Of a stretch of DNA of 64,000 nt, positions 1-11,627 are shown piece after piece (the stretch's first letter is position 1; each line of letters begins with the position of its first letter). The position numbers and the translations under genes were made by a program. The notes beneath the pieces are model-generated. The model made no database searches. It was not told the origin of the DNA and saw only the letters and a program-made list of their open reading frames with translations. Origin of the DNA: Epichloe hybrida (taxonomy: Eukaryota; Ascomycota; Sordariomycetes; Hypocreales; Clavicipitaceae); the NCBI GenBank assembly GCA_019022495.1, contig JAFEKR010000051.1, positions 124,001 to 188,000 of the forward strand, in the 5' to 3' direction.

Positions 1-49
1 AGTAGTTCAGGACGGTCTTGACATCGTGCCTGGCGACGGCGGCGGCCAT
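1..49 (-). CDS. N-terminal fragment of a gene running off the left edge
   Basis: An ATG on the minus strand at 47-49 opens a frame that continues past position 1. Only 16 residues are visible (MAAAVARHDVKTVLNY). The context (CCAAACCATGG) is a good fungal start, and a TATA-like CTTATATAAA lies about 130 bp upstream. The 'TVLNY' start resembles the beginning of fungal GA4-desaturase/CmcJ-like hydroxylases, which often open with T-T-L-N-Y/F. That is an inference from a very short string, so the product is left unassigned. Confidence 0.45.
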   Translation of the reverse strand, partial: MAAAVARHDVKTVLNY

Positions 50-911
50 GGTTTGGACGTGGACGTGAAGGGGAAAAGATGTGTGAAAGATGCGTGGATA
101 ATATGAACCGGTGATGATGAAGCGTTGGCTAAGATGCAGCGTGCTGAGGTATATGAGAGAGATTGCTCTTGCTTTCGGGATTTATATAAGGCAGTCGGAG
201 CGTTTGCCTCAGCACGCCATCTCATCATGACCTTTGTCATTTCAGGGCCCGATTGATAATCATAACCAATGGGACTCTTGGTCGTCGTGCAAGTTGGCAG
301 TAACGTACCCTCCTCGTCTCACCCATGATTTCCAATCCCAAGGAGATGTCGTCGCATGATTTCCAATCGGTGCGGAGTTTGGGGGGGGAGCAATTGCGGA
401 GGTAAGATCGCGTCACTGGCGGCCAATCATGCGAGGGGGACAATAAGAAACGGGATTGTGCATGTGTATGTATGTGTATGTATGTGTACATACAGTATGT
501 ACGTCGATGGAGTGAGTGAGATTTGGGCACGGGATGCACAAGTCCCAATACACTACGCGCTAGCCTGGTTTCTCCAGAAATATCCAAACACACAGAGCTC
601 AGATGTTGTAGGCTTGTAGCAAAGGCTACCGGGTAAGACCATCACTCTACATGTATGCACATATTTTGTGCTCGATATTTCCATGACATCCCCGGCTTGG
701 CTCCAGACTCGGACCCCACCAACCGACCAACCGACCAACCACCACCCAACCACCACCACTTCCTACATCGCCTGCCTGCCCGCCTTCTCGTCGGTGCCGG
801 TGTCTCTCGACTTGCCATGCCCGAGCCAGAGCTGCACCGTCACGCGGCATTTCACTCAACCGCCCACTCGCCCAATCGAAACCACACTGCTCCCCTCATC
901 CCCAGACGACC
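50..911. other. Intergenic region with divergent promoters
   Basis: This lies between the left-edge gene (minus) and the SNF1 beta-subunit gene (plus). It holds the TATA-like site near 185, short TATG/TGTA repeats around 465-500 and a CCAACCGACCAACC-type pyrimidine-rich tract (715-760) likely to be the 5' leader of the downstream gene. No gene is supported here. Confidence 0.5.
179..192 (-). promoter_or_regulatory. TATA-like element of the left-edge gene
   Basis: The minus strand reads CTTATATAAAT about 130 bp upstream of the ATG at 49. This is a plausible TATA box, identified by sequence only. Confidence 0.3.
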
Positions 912-2510
912 ATGGGCAATAACCATTCGTCCGCTGCCAAGTCGGGCTCGTCGGGCTCGTCAGGCTCGCCGCCCGCTGCCCCGCCAAACGATGCTGCCAG
1001 CTCAACCGCCAACACGTCGACTCTCGCCGACGGCCACTCTCATCTCCATCACCTATTGCCTCATCACCGGAAGGAAGCTCGCACCACCAATCCCATCGCT
1101 GCCCACGCCACTCACAGCTCAGCCGCCCCTCCAGAGCCCTCGCTCGCCCAGGCCACCGGCTCAACCATCGTCAACCGTCCCAAGAGCTTGCCCGGCACAG
1201 CTGTCTCATCGTTGAGCGGCTCGCCACACAGCAACATATCAACCCCGTCGAAACCCACCGAGGCTCGTCCGGTCCGAGACGAGCCCTCCAAACCCGTCGA
1301 TGTCCCTGTCGAATCCGGCTCGCTTCGCTCTCACAGAGAAGCGCACATCTCTGCCGCCGAGCGAGCTGCCGGCATTGACCCGTACCTCGTCTCCAACAAC
1401 AGCGTCACAGACATGTACCTGAGAGGACCACCCCGACTGCCTTTGCCGATCGAAGAGGAAGTCCACACACCTGGCTCCCCTATATTAGCCCCGGAGCAGG
1501 GACTCGACGACGTAGAGCTGGGTGATTCCTCGGATGGCTTGACAAGGAAGAGTTCCGCCGTGAGTGCTACGACGTTCGACGACGACGAGTCCGAGGAATT
1601 GCGAGTGGACAAGACGAGACCCGTGGTCCCGACCAAAATTGAGTGGAAGCAAGGAGGAGACAAGATCTATGTCACAGGTACCATTTTTCAATGGAACCGC
1701 AAGCAGCGGCTGCATCCCGTGTAAGTGTCCCGTGTCCGCGTCCCCCTTCTATTGCCGCCTCCAAAGTCTTGGTGCGCAGTACCTTGTCCGATGCAAGGAC
1801 CAAAATCTGATGATGCCATGGCGATCAAGTGAGGGAAAGCCAGGACATTTTGCCACCACGGTGTACATTCTCCCCGGAACACACCATCTCCGCTTCTTGG
1901 CCGATGGTATCATGCAAACCTCGTCCGACCTGCCAACAACAGTAGATTTCGGAAACAACCTCGTCAACTATATCGAAGTAAATCCCGACGCGTTACTCAA
2001 AGCCAAGCAAAGAAGCTCTGGCGTGTCCCAGGCCGACACAGACATCGATGCTTCCCAAACAGATTCACAAGCCAAGGAGCCAGCCAAGCCCAAGGGCAAA
2101 CCTGTCCCTGCTCCCAATGCCTACGCTAGTCAGGTTCCGCAGTACCTAATCGACTTCGACCAATCCGAGGACTCGTCGGCGTATAGGAACGCTGTAGGAG
2201 CGATCGAGAAATTGCCAACACCGCCCAGTCTGCCTGGCTTCCTGGGCAAGCCCATCCTCAACGCCGCTACGCTCATGAAGGATGATAACTCGGTGCTGAA
2301 CATGCCCAACCACACCGTTCTCAATCACTTGGCCACGAGCAGTATCAAGAACAACGTCCTGGCTGTGTCGGCGACGACGAGGTATCACAACAAGGTGAAT
2401 CATTTCCTTCGCCTCCTGTGCGAACAGACACGAGAACAATGCTTACATGTCCCTGTACGCAGTACGTCACCACGATAATGTACAAGCCCACATCGACGGA
2501 TGAGGGCTGA
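912..2510 (+). CDS. SNF1/AMPK beta subunit (Gal83/Sip2 type)
   Basis: This is the scaffold and targeting subunit of the Snf1 (AMP-activated) kinase, which controls use of alternative carbon sources. Exons are 912-1720, 1830-2394 and 2463-2510, giving 473 aa. The start ACCATGGGC gives an MGN N-terminus that fits N-myristoylation, and a long Ser/Ala/Pro-rich disordered region follows. The carbohydrate-binding CBM48 domain spans roughly residues 240-325 (KIEWKQGGDKIYVTGTI..W, then RPG-like PGTHH and NNLVNYIEV). The C-terminal interaction domain runs from about 370 (VPQYLIDFD, then PPSLPGFLGKPILN) and ends YVTTIMYKP. Intron 1 splits the CBM48 domain and uses an AAG acceptor (1827-1829), which is needed to restore HPVEGKPGHFATT. 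Intron 2 is an ordinary GTGAAT...CAG. The gene converges with KAE1. Confidence 0.93.
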
Positions 2511-2962
2511 TTACGACTTTGCGTTTATGAGAGAATTTGGGTAAATGTATTTTTTATTTCAATACGGCGGCGTTCTAGACCACAGCCCACAAATGGGGGG
2601 GGGGTTCCTTTACTTTTTTTCATCAGGAGATGATTTATGCGGCACGATGATGGCGTTGAAAGTTTGATCAATAGTTTGAAGTATATGGCATGGGCGACAT
2701 GACTATAATAACAAGACGGCAGGTTTTCATGCAGTCGAGATCTTTTTGTAGCTAGGCACGAACCTTGGGTAGGTTCCTCAGACGAACAGGCTTTTTGCCT
2801 CTTATGTGAAGCCACAAATATGTACACTGGGGGAAGTTGAAGTAAAACAGAGACAACAAACAACAAGACCAAATGCACCCAACGCAACAACGCCTGTCCC
2901 ATGATTTTGCCATGCATTCATCACATGGTCCTCCCCTTTGATCAACATCCATCCACTGGTGC
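2511..2962. other. Convergent 3' intergenic region
   Basis: This separates the ends of the SNF1 beta-subunit gene and KAE1. It presumably carries both 3' UTRs. A run of G (2596-2604) and T-rich tracts are visible, and no coding signal is seen. Confidence 0.6.
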
Positions 2963-4027
2963 TCAATCCCTCCATTCAACATATACCTCATCGGTACGAA
3001 ACCTCTGCGTACACACGCTGTCTTCCAACGGCGTCCTGAAGCCCTCTTTGTACGCCAGCAAGCCCGCCTGCGCAATCATGATGCCATTGTCAATGCAGAA
3101 CCTCTCGTCCGTGGCGTACACGCTGCCCCCTCTCTCCCGCGCCATCTCCCCCATCATATCCTGCAGCCGCTCGTTGCACCCGACGCCACCTACAATCAAG
3201 ACCTGGCTACTCCCGACGTGAGCCATGGCCCTCTCGGTGATTTCCACCAGCATGGCAAACACCGTCTCCTGCAGAGAGAAGCAGAGATCCTCGGCCGTGA
3301 AATCCGCCTTGTCCCCGGCGTCCTTGTCCTTGATCTGCGCGGCCAGCGCATCCGCACTGGCCAGGATGCCCGAGAACGAGCAGTCCATGCCCTTGACAGT
3401 GTACGGCAGATGGAGGAGCCTATCGGGCCTGCCCCTCTTGGCCATCTGCTCGATGTTGTAGCCCGGCGCAGGGTCATTGCTTATGCCGAGGGTGCGCGCG
3501 AAGCGGTCCAGACAGTTCCCCACGGCCATGTCGAGCGTCTCGCCGAATATGCGGTACCGCTTCTCGGCGTAGGCGATGACCTGGGAGTTGCCCCCGCTGA
3601 CGTAGAGGACGACGGGGTCCCGGGCGGCCGTGATGTGGCGCCCCATCTCGATGTGGCCGACGCAGTGGTTCACGCCGACGAGGGGCACGTCCCACAGCAG
3701 GGAGAGGGTTCGCGCGCCGACGGCGACGGACGTGAGGGGCGCGCCCATGCCGGGACCCTGGGTGAAGCAGATGCACGAGATGTCGGCCGGGTCGCAGTTG
3801 GCGGCGGCGAGGGCGGACCGCGCGAGCCCGACGAAGTGCGCGCGGTGGTGGGCGGCTGTGTCCTTGGGGAGGAAGCCTATTCCGCGGGGGGGGATGAATG
3901 TGTGCCGCAGGTTGGAGAGGATGCTTGTTTGGTCGGCCGTGTGCTGGATGATGCCGATGCCGAGCTTGTTGGCGGAGCCTTCGCAGCCGAGGGCTATGAA
4001 GCTGCTGGTTTTTGGGTTGGGAGCCAT
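2963..4027 (-). CDS. KAE1: KAE1: tRNA N6-threonylcarbamoyladenosine synthase, KEOPS catalytic subunit
   Basis: Intronless gene of 354 aa. In the KEOPS complex Kae1 transfers the threonylcarbamoyl group from TC-AMP to A37 of ANN-decoding tRNAs; KEOPS has also been linked to telomeres and transcription. The sequence opens with the family's [12 protein letters not shown] phosphate-binding segment. It has a metal-binding HxxxH-type motif ([11 protein letters not shown]), the SGGNSQV nucleotide loop, FSGIL, and [10 protein letters not shown] near the end, all in the expected order. Length matches the eukaryotic cytosolic form (about 335-355 aa) rather than the mitochondrial Qri7 form, and no transit peptide is seen. 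The local GC content is high. A poly-T tract (4062-4078) lies 35 bp upstream of the start, in the promoter or 5' UTR. Confidence 0.96.
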   Translation of the reverse strand: MAPNPKTSSFIALGCEGSANKLGIGIIQHTADQTSILSNLRHTFIPPRGIGFLPKDTAAHHRAHFVGLARSALAAANCDPADISCICFTQGPGMGAPLTSVAVGARTLSLLWDVPLVGVNHCVGHIEMGRHITAARDPVVLYVSGGNSQVIAYAEKRYRIFGETLDMAVGNCLDRFARTLGISNDPAPGYNIEQMAKRGRPDRLLHLPYTVKGMDCSFSGILASADALAAQIKDKDAGDKADFTAEDLCFSLQETVFAMLVEITERAMAHVGSSQVLIVGGVGCNERLQDMMGEMARERGGSVYATDERFCIDNGIMIAQAGLLAYKEGFRTPLEDSVCTQRFRTDEVYVEWRD

Positions 4028-5509
4028 GTTGTGAGTGGAGGGTATGATGGGGGATTTCCTTTTTTTTTTTTTTTTTTTCGTGAGAGAGGGTTGGTGCTAT
4101 AGGCAGTAGCGTATCATGGCGGAGGTTATCGAGGGCGTCGTTGGGAGAAGAGACAGATGATGGATGGGAAAAAAGAGGCTCGATGAGTTGCGGATTACAT
4201 GGGCTTTGTCGTGGGGGGGGGGGTTGATGGAGGGGCGCAGACGGGCCCATCAGATGCCGATTCTGGTTGGCGGGTGGGGCGCCGGGCAAGGGTCGCTTAT
4301 TCTCATGGCCCATCCTCACATCAAGTTCCTAGCTCAACACCCGAAACCACAGCCAACACAAACTGTCCTGTTATTTTATTCATTCCATTGACTGAACAGT
4401 GCTTTATAAAATGAAAACCCGCTCATCAAAAAGGAAAAAAAAATCCAGTATGACTCTGCCATCAGCCCATCAACCCCACGACGGGCTCACAGCACCCTGC
4501 ATCTGTCCCGGGCAGTCCGTCAGGGCTACGAAAAAAAAAAAACCGAGAAAAAAAAAAGACGTCACCGCCACCAACCACCAACTCAACATATCAATTTATT
4601 CCTACCGACTACTTCATCACCACTGCTCTGCGATGCTCTTGCAACTTTGCGGTTTCCGAGGAAAGAAACGACCTGGCCCTCGGCAGATGCTGACTTGGTA
4701 CATCTGACGGCGGGCTTTTTCTTTTTTTTCATCCGGCCGCGCACATGACTTCATGTCGCTTCGCGGCGTTATTCCGTCAGCTGGCCACGCTTGGGACGTA
4801 CTTCATGATTCGCGATACATGCATGCCATGGAATCGCGTGCTCGCCAATACATTCACCTGGGTTCTGCTCAATCTGTTCGGTCTTGGATCTGACCACGTC
4901 TGATGTCTGGACAACCAGCCAGCTTAAAAAAGGTGCTGCAACTTGGCCTGGCCGGATTGAAAACTTTCGCCAACAAGCAGCAGGCACAACTCCACTTCAT
5001 GCGTCATCTCGTCGAACTCGGATATCATATCACAGAGGAAAACGGAACCACAACGATGCTGACGGGTCCAACAATGACCCTGATTGGACTGGTTTTTTGC
5101 GTTCTCGCCTTGTGAGGGCTGTTCTGCGTCTTTCTGTTTGGTCTAAAAATGCCCAAGGAAAACATTCATCAACTCCCAACTCCGCGCAAAATGCCAGCCC
5201 GCCTAACCGTCCGTCCGTCCGTCCGCCCGACCTCCAACCCTGCGCCGAAGAGGACAGAAAAGAATACCATACAATTCCAAAATCGTCCAGTCCAATATCT
5301 TTCAAAGTACAGAATGGGAATCTCGGAGGTCCTTGCTCTGCGATACCCAGACTCGAGCCGACAGGAATTAACCAAAAAGAAAAAAAAAAACACAGCACGG
5401 AGGCATCGTCGCTATGTACCGAGTCCCGTCCGCCTCTCAAGGCCATCGCTCATCATACAAACATCCTTCGCCGCCTAATTGAGCAGAAAATGCGATCCGC
5501 AACAATCTG
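4028..5509. other. Intergenic region between KAE1 promoter and EPL1 3' end
   Basis: This 1.5 kb contains homopolymer runs (T at 4062-4078, A at 4530-4555) and a CGTC repeat near 5207-5228. A short open frame at 4903-5115 has no recognisable similarity and is not called. I see no gene here. Confidence 0.5.
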
Positions 5510-7444
5510 CTATGACGCCGCCTGCGCTTGAGCTGCTGGCGGCGGCGGCGGCGGCGGCGGCTGCGGTAATGCTCTGTTACCAACTGCCACTGCTGCGACA
5601 GTCGCTGCATCAGGGGGCATCTGCGCCCGGGCTCCACGGTACATGTACGGACTGAGTGGAATGGTCGCTCGGAATTTAAGCGCGCGTGTATCAAATGGAT
5701 CGACTTCATATACCGGAGAGTCGACATCATCATCGTCCGAATCATACTTCCACCGATCCGAATATTCGTTGCTTTCCTGTCTCGGCGTTGTTGTCATTCC
5801 TCTACGATCAATCCATAGTCTCTGGAGTCGGCCAATACGACGTCGGAATGACGGTTGGTTCGTCTGTGGTTGATTGTTGGATATGCCCGCCTTGAACTGG
5901 AAAATAGGAAGGCTTGCAAGCTTGTCAATGTCCATCGGCTCAGAAGGCATCTCATCAACATCCATCTCCTCAGAAGAGGATATTGATGCAGGGGGTGTCA
6001 TTAAATATTGAGTCTTTGCTGGTCGGAACTTGAGCTCCATGCCCTGCTCCTTGACCGGCGATAATGGATCTCTAGTGAGGTCGATGTGGTTCTGATTCCA
6101 TCGCCTGTGGTTTTGTACTTTGTTCTCGATTTCTTCTCGGAGTTCATTGTCCTTTTGGACCAACTGATCAGCAAGCGATACCAGGTCTTGTTCGAGTGAA
6201 CGACCATCCAATTTGACAGGCGCCCGAAGCTGTGTGGCCTGCTGTCTTTGAGCATTCGAGGGCTCCGCGGCCTTGCGCTTCTGTGGCTAAGATGACCCGG
6301 GTTAGCGTCGAGAGATATTGCATTGAAGAAGGAGGCGCGTTGATTGATTGCGCTTGTGCTTACCTTTTGATTCACTAGGTCTTCATCCTCGCCCTTGATT
6401 CCCAGTCTCAGCTTCATCTGTTTCAATCTGGCTCGTTCTTCAAAGACAGCGCGGTCCATGTGCAACACTTCCCGCTTCATCATTTCACGCTCGAATGACA
6501 ACAAGACAAGCTGGCGACCATCTTCGAGCTCGCGTCTAAGACGTTTTAGCGTCTCGGCGACCTTGTTATCGCGAGCTCTTGTCTTCCTGGTCAGTCTGGC
6601 TTCTCTTCGTCGGAAACAGACAAACGGATCCGTATCATCCGTCTCTTGATGTATCTCGAATTTGAGCGTTGGGTGCAAAGGCTTGTTGCCCACTGCAAGT
6701 CGACTGTTCTTCCAGTAGTCATAAATCGCCTTGGCATGCTGGAGAATGGAAGTGGAATCAAGGTGGTTAAGAGACGGGACCATCATGTCGTAGGCGACAA
6801 CAGTATTGTCAACCGATGCAAATGGGGTCTGCTCAGCCGCGGTGTCCTCAAACACCTCCATGATTCGTTCAAAGTCATCTTCAGAGAGAGGGCCTCCAGG
6901 AGGGCTCTTTGCGTTGTATGCTTTTAAGAATCCGGCATCCTCGCTGCTCATGTCATACTGACAGCTGATGCATTCCTCTACGGTTTGTGAAAACCGAATG
7001 TATGAGGATGGTTGATGGAAGTTACTGGGATATACTTCATCGTAGTTGATGTCACTCTCCTGGGGTGGAGGGACCGGGATTTCCTGCGCATTGCTGACAC
7101 CGGTTTCTTTAAGAATGCTCTGAAGATGATATTCCTACAGAGGCGGAGGGAAAGGGGAGGGAAGCGATTAGCCAAGGGTGCTTCAAACGCATCTTGTCGT
7201 TGCCCAACTCCTGGAGAGCTTGATAACATTTGTAGATATCACGTGCACGAACACGTGACATCAGAGTGCAGGATAGGGGGGAAAGAATTATACTCACTTT
7301 TTCTTCAGCATGCTCGACACCAGTTGCAATTTGAATATCGGTAGTAAGAGCTTCGTACTCGGAAGGATCGATTTGATCCTCTCTGAGCACGGGAAGAGCG
7401 GTTTTCACACTCAACTTTTTGACTCTGACCTTGCGCGACGACAT
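5510..7444 (-). CDS. EPL1: EPL1: enhancer-of-polycomb subunit of NuA4 histone acetyltransferase
   Basis: Epl1 bridges the catalytic Piccolo module (Esa1-Yng2-Epl1) of NuA4 and stimulates acetylation of nucleosomal H4/H2A. Exons on the minus strand are 7444-7298, 7134-6364 and 6286-5510, encoding 564 aa, with phase-0 GTGAGT...TAG and GTAAGC...TAG introns. The EPcA domain is obvious: it begins MSSRKVRVKKLSVKT and continues through VLREDQIDPSEYEALTTD and EYHLQS. It then runs through DDFERIMEVFEDTAAEQTPF and the FVCFRRRE(A)R basic segment. A charged helical stretch (residues about 185-300) follows, then acidic patches and a short poly-Pro run encoded by GCC/GGC triplets at 5537-5562. The upstream region is interrupted 528 bp away by the nested transposon block. 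Confidence 0.95.
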
Positions 7445-7969
7445 GTTGGCGGGTTGGACAAGGTAGGCGTCAAGCCAGCGGAAAATCCGCAAAAAAAAAA
7501 ATCGATCAAGTCATAAAATGAGGCATCAAAAGTTGCCTCTTGCCAAAATTAAGATGGAAAAGGCGTTGTGGTGGCTTCTATTTGATGGCAAAGTTGTCAC
7601 AGTCGACGGGGTGACGTTGGGATTGTTTTGCCGCGCGAAGAATTTTCACTGGGCGGAAAGATTGCAGTGGTCTGATGACGGCGACGAGTGGGTGGTGCTA
7701 GGCAGAGGCAAAGTCTAAAAGTCATTGCACACGCTTGTTTCGTGGGGAGATACTTGTGGCGCTCGAGCCACCGTCTCCTTTTCCACCCCTCCTTTTAAGT
7801 TAGACCATCTGGCAGACTGGCAGACTGGCAGCACTTTGGCACTTTAGTTGCGGGGCAATGCCCGATGTACATATGTATATCGCCGCTGTCACTGCGCCAC
7901 ATATGTTCTGCGTTCTTCCTGGTTCTTCAGCCACGAAAGAAATGCTGCTTGCGTCTGGAGTTGTTCCGT
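7445..7969. other. EPL1 upstream region up to the transposon block
   Basis: Ordinary base composition ends abruptly at 7970-7972, where the TAA target duplication and the terminal inverted repeat of the transposon block begin. This stretch must hold the EPL1 core promoter. A direct repeat of GGCAGACT occurs near 7810-7830. Confidence 0.6.
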
Positions 7970-7972
7970 TAA

Positions 7973-7999
7973 GGGTGTGATCCAGACGGGCGCAGTCGT
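7973..7999 (+). repeat. Left terminal inverted repeat of the Harbinger-like element
   Basis: Exact reverse complement of 21344-21370. The match extends with one mismatch to about 33 bp (TTAAAA versus CTAAAA after the 27-bp core). It is preceded by the TAA target duplication at 7970-7972. Confidence 0.93.
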
Positions 8000-9348
8000 T
8001 TAAAAGCTAGCGCACTTAAGACGGGGCTAGGTATAAGTTAGCTATGGATTAGGTGGAGAGTTTACTTTATACTATCTATAGCGCCTTTCCTTATTAATAT
8101 ATAAGGGGGTAAAGAGATTTTACACTACCCTAGCCCCTTATTTATAAATAAAGGCTTTTCCCTTATAAAGAAGTTAATTATTATAAATTATTATTAGAGA
8201 ATTCCTCTTATACCTTTATACTCTTATTATTAAAATATTCTCTTCTTAGTCTTAAAGTGCTTTATAGCCTAGTTAATTTACTACTACTTCTTAGTATAGT
8301 ACTAGCATAAGGTAAACTAATAAGTAAATAATTTACTTACTAAAGAAGCTTTATAAAGCCTAGGTTAATAGTAAATTAAATAGCATAAAGCATAGCATAA
8401 CTTAAGTAACTTTATAAGATATTATTCTTACTATATAAGATTATTACCCTTAGTGTAAATAGATTATAAAGTTAGTAAAATAAAAGTATTATAGCTTATA
8501 GGACTATTAGTAAGTGTTTTTATAGGCTAAAAGCCATTTAGGTATATAATATAATAAGGTTAAGTATATACTTAAGATAAGTAATATAAATACTAAGCTA
8601 ATTAAAAAGAAGTATAGTGTAATTAGGAGAAAGGTTATAACCTAGCTACTATTAGTTACTAATAGTGTTACTTATAATACTTAGTGTAATATTTTCTCTA
8701 AGGACTTACTAGCTAAGGGTACTATTTTAAAAGTAAGTAATAATATAGGCTTTGTAGTAGTAGCCTAATCTCTTAATAATCTAATAGATAAAGATAATAA
8801 TTAATAAGGGACTAGTGAAATAGTTAAGAATAATAGTATTAATTAGCTTAAGACTATTAATCTAACTAAGGGGGATAATCCCTTTACCTTAGCGTAATCT
8901 ATTACTACACTTATATTAGAATAAATTAGCTAGGTTATAACTCTAAGCCCTAGAGGGTTAACCCTAAGCTTATTAACTAGAGGGGGGTTATTACCTTCTT
9001 CTAATAGATCTACCCTAAGTAGCACACTAGTTTAGAGAATTTAGAAGAAGAACGCAAATTAATTAATAGTAAAAGCGGTTTCTATAGCACTTAAATTAGC
9101 GTTTTCTTAAGTTTAAAAGCAAGAGTACTCTTATATATATACTATAGTTACCTAGTAAAGTAACCTATTAGATAGTAAGTTTAAGAAGGTATTAGAGAAC
9201 TATAAGTTATTTTATAAAAGCTATAGTATTATTTAGATATTAAAAGTAATAAGCTAGGTTAAGGAAGATCTAAAGAATATAGTGCTTTAGAATAAGCTTA
9301 GAAGTAAGAATAAAGTGGCTTTTATAACCATAGACTTTAGCTATTATT

Positions 9349-9470
9349 TATAAAGGTAAAGGGAGAGGTTATTTATAAAGGTAAAGGAAGAGGTTATAAA
9401 GGTAAAGGTAGAGGTTAGAAAAGCAAGGTTATAAAGGTAAAGAAAGAGATTAGAAGGTTATAGTAAAATT
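9349..9470 (+). repeat. Short tandem repeats inside the Harbinger element
   Basis: A unit close to TTATAAAGGTAAAGG(G/A)AGAGG occurs about five times with variation. The plus strand would read KGKGRG-type repeats, suggestive of an RGG-like tail of a second element-encoded protein, but RIP has destroyed the frame. Confidence 0.5.
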
Positions 9471-9542
9471 AGCATAGCTATAAGGATTACTAGTATTTTT
9501 ACCTATATAAAATTTACGCTACTTATGGTTTTATCTCCCTAA

Positions 9543-9615
9543 CCTTGTAGCTGCCTGCCTAATAATCTTATAGCCGCTTACCTAATAACCTTATAACTAC
9601 TTACCTAATAATTCC
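9543..9615. repeat. About 23-24-bp tandem repeat, three copies
   Basis: The pattern CTTATAxCxxCTTACCTAATAA repeats three times in a row with point differences. Its function is unknown, and it lies just outside the degenerate transposase domain. Confidence 0.5.
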
Positions 9616-9879
9616 TCCCTTATTAAAGACTTCTATCCTTAGGGATCTTAACACCTCTCTCTTACTAGTATTACTAATAACTATAAAAGCCTCTTTTTAT
9701 AATAATACTTCACTATACTATTAGACTCCCTCTTATATTAAAGCTATTTACTAGCTTATAAGCCTTTTTAACAAGCTAGCGTTTATTATTATTTAACGCC
9801 TCTAAGTTAAGCCTTCCTTACTCTTCTAGTGTAATACTACTTAACTTAATAAAGTTAAATAAGCCTATTATAGCATAAA

Positions 9880-10380
9880 TAATCTTAATCTAATCTAGAA
9901 AGTTATACTTAGTAGCACTATAGTAAATTATCTTAAACTTTTGCTTATAATACCTAAAGAGTTTCTTAACTACTACTTAAAGAATAGTATACTAGAGATT
10001 AAAAAGCTTAGCCCTTATTCTTAGCCCCTCTCTGTTATTAGAATTCTTATTTAAATAATAGCAAACGCCTATAAAGGGTATAAGCAACCTAACTTATATA
10101 TAAAATCCCATATTTATAAGGTAAAAGCGCTTTCTATATATTTAGAATAACCTAGTAAGAGTAGTTTAAAGTAGTAGTCTATTATAAATCAATCCCTTAG
10201 TGCTTACTAACACATATATAAAGATATTATTATTAAAATTCATAGCTACTAGTATATTTTAAGATATATTACTCTTTTAAGAGAAGAATCACTGCTACTT
10301 TGCTACTAGAATAAATACAAGTATATGTGTGCTATTAATCACACCTATTACACTATAGAATACGCGTTTGCTTAGATCTA
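9880..10380 (-). pseudogene. Degenerate Harbinger (DDE_Tnp_4) transposase
   Basis: Read on the minus strand in one frame with many in-frame stops, this stretch still shows the order of the Harbinger DDE domain. It contains GVINSTHI (family G-A-I-D-G-T-H), then NILVAMNFNNNIFIYVL, YNRLLL (family H-D-S-R), then FYLINMGF (family Y-x-x-D-x-G-Y/F), SNNREGLRIRAKLFN and VVVKKLF (family N-V-V-E-R-x-F). Each catalytic acidic residue is altered in the direction RIP predicts (D to N, E to K). The coding region probably started further right, now beyond the LTR insertion at 10717. Confidence 0.82.
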
Positions 10381-10716
10381 ACGTAATGTGTATAGAAATA
10401 TAATTTGGCTTTAGTTAATAAATAAAGGTGGTATGTAAACGCCTTATTAGATTAATAACCTTATAGAATATCCTTAATACTAATAACTAGCCTAATTTAA
10501 AGTGAAAAGCCACATTTCGCTATAGCTTGTCAAACGCTATAATCCATAGGAAGATTATAACTATCTGCTTAATTAACTAGTGTTTAGTAGGCTTAAGGTC
10601 TATATTACTTTAAAGCTATTAATAGAGGTTAGAAAACATAGCCTTTGGCATATAAAAGACTTCTTAAAACCTTAAAGTAAAAGAGATACAAAGGAACTTT
10701 TCATATAAGGCAATTA

Positions 10717-11012
10717 TGTTAGTATCTACAGGATACCATTGACCTACGCGTAGGGTTTTCGGGGTGAACTAAAGTGCACGTAATTATTATATATTCTAGT
10801 CTATTAAAGTAAGTAAAAGAGGGATTAAATAGAAGCAAAGAGGGTACGCTATTTATTATAGGAAAAGGGGCCTTAATTAGGGTTATTAGCGAAGAGAGTA
10901 CATATGCTAACCCTAATTGCGGCGCGGTTAGGCTAGATATGTAGGTCCGCGATGTAACGCGCTTACCTAATTAGAGGCGCGCACCCTTATTAATATTATG
11001 CTTGTTTTAACA
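10717..11012 (-). repeat. Left LTR of the middle element
   Basis: 296 bp, aligned without net length change to 20541-20836. Differences are mostly C/T and G/A. It is preceded by the AATTA duplication (10712-10716). Confidence 0.88.
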
Positions 11013-11318
11013 CTAGAAACTCTCTCTTTTTAACATAATTATTAACGCATAATATTAACAAGAGAAGTAAATAGGAATTAAGGAATAAATAATATTAAAT
11101 AATTATAAATAATATTATAAGAAAAGGGTAAGGGGAAGGGGTATAATAAACAATAAAATCTAATCTATAAGCCTATACAAGGATAAGTAAGCCTAATTCT
11201 TAACACCTTTAATCTTATTAGATTAACACAAACATTATAATTACGTAACCTACCCTTCTATCCTAATAGTTACCTTATTACTTATAATAAACCTCTTAAA
11301 TGCCTTGTTTAGCAATAC

Positions 11319-11627
11319 TGTTGGAACAAAGGTGATATCAATCGCGCGTCGCAGCCGCAATTACCCGGCAGAAGCTTAGGCCGCGCGCGGACCCCACACG
11401 TAACCCATAACCTAGCATGTTAATTAGCTAGGAAATATAGGGATACAAACACGTAACCCCTTTTCCCTTTATATATTATAACTTCTAGCTTTTTACCTCT
11501 CTTTTCCTATAACTTAATGAATAATAATAATAGATAACGTAGCCTAGAATAGATAATTAATAATAATACTATTCTTCAGGCTTACAACTATATTACACAT
11601 TGAATTTAATACCCTATGAATCTAACA
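11319..11627 (+). repeat. 5' LTR of the inner copia element
   Basis: Begins TGTTGGAAC and ends GAATCTAACA. It aligns over its full 309 bp with 17815-18123, and nearly all differences are transitions. It keeps CpG-rich patches such as GGCCGCGCGCGG, because RIP prefers CpA. Confidence 0.92.

Noticed and set aside
3218..4102. Long open frame on the plus strand opposite KAE1
   Set aside because: It is the complement of the well-supported KAE1 gene. Its Gly/Asp/Val-rich peptide is the usual antisense shadow of a GC-rich gene.
4903..5115. 70-residue open frame with a hydrophobic C-terminus
   Set aside because: No family motif, no clear promoter or splicing context, and it lies in the 3' flank of EPL1. 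Too weak to call.
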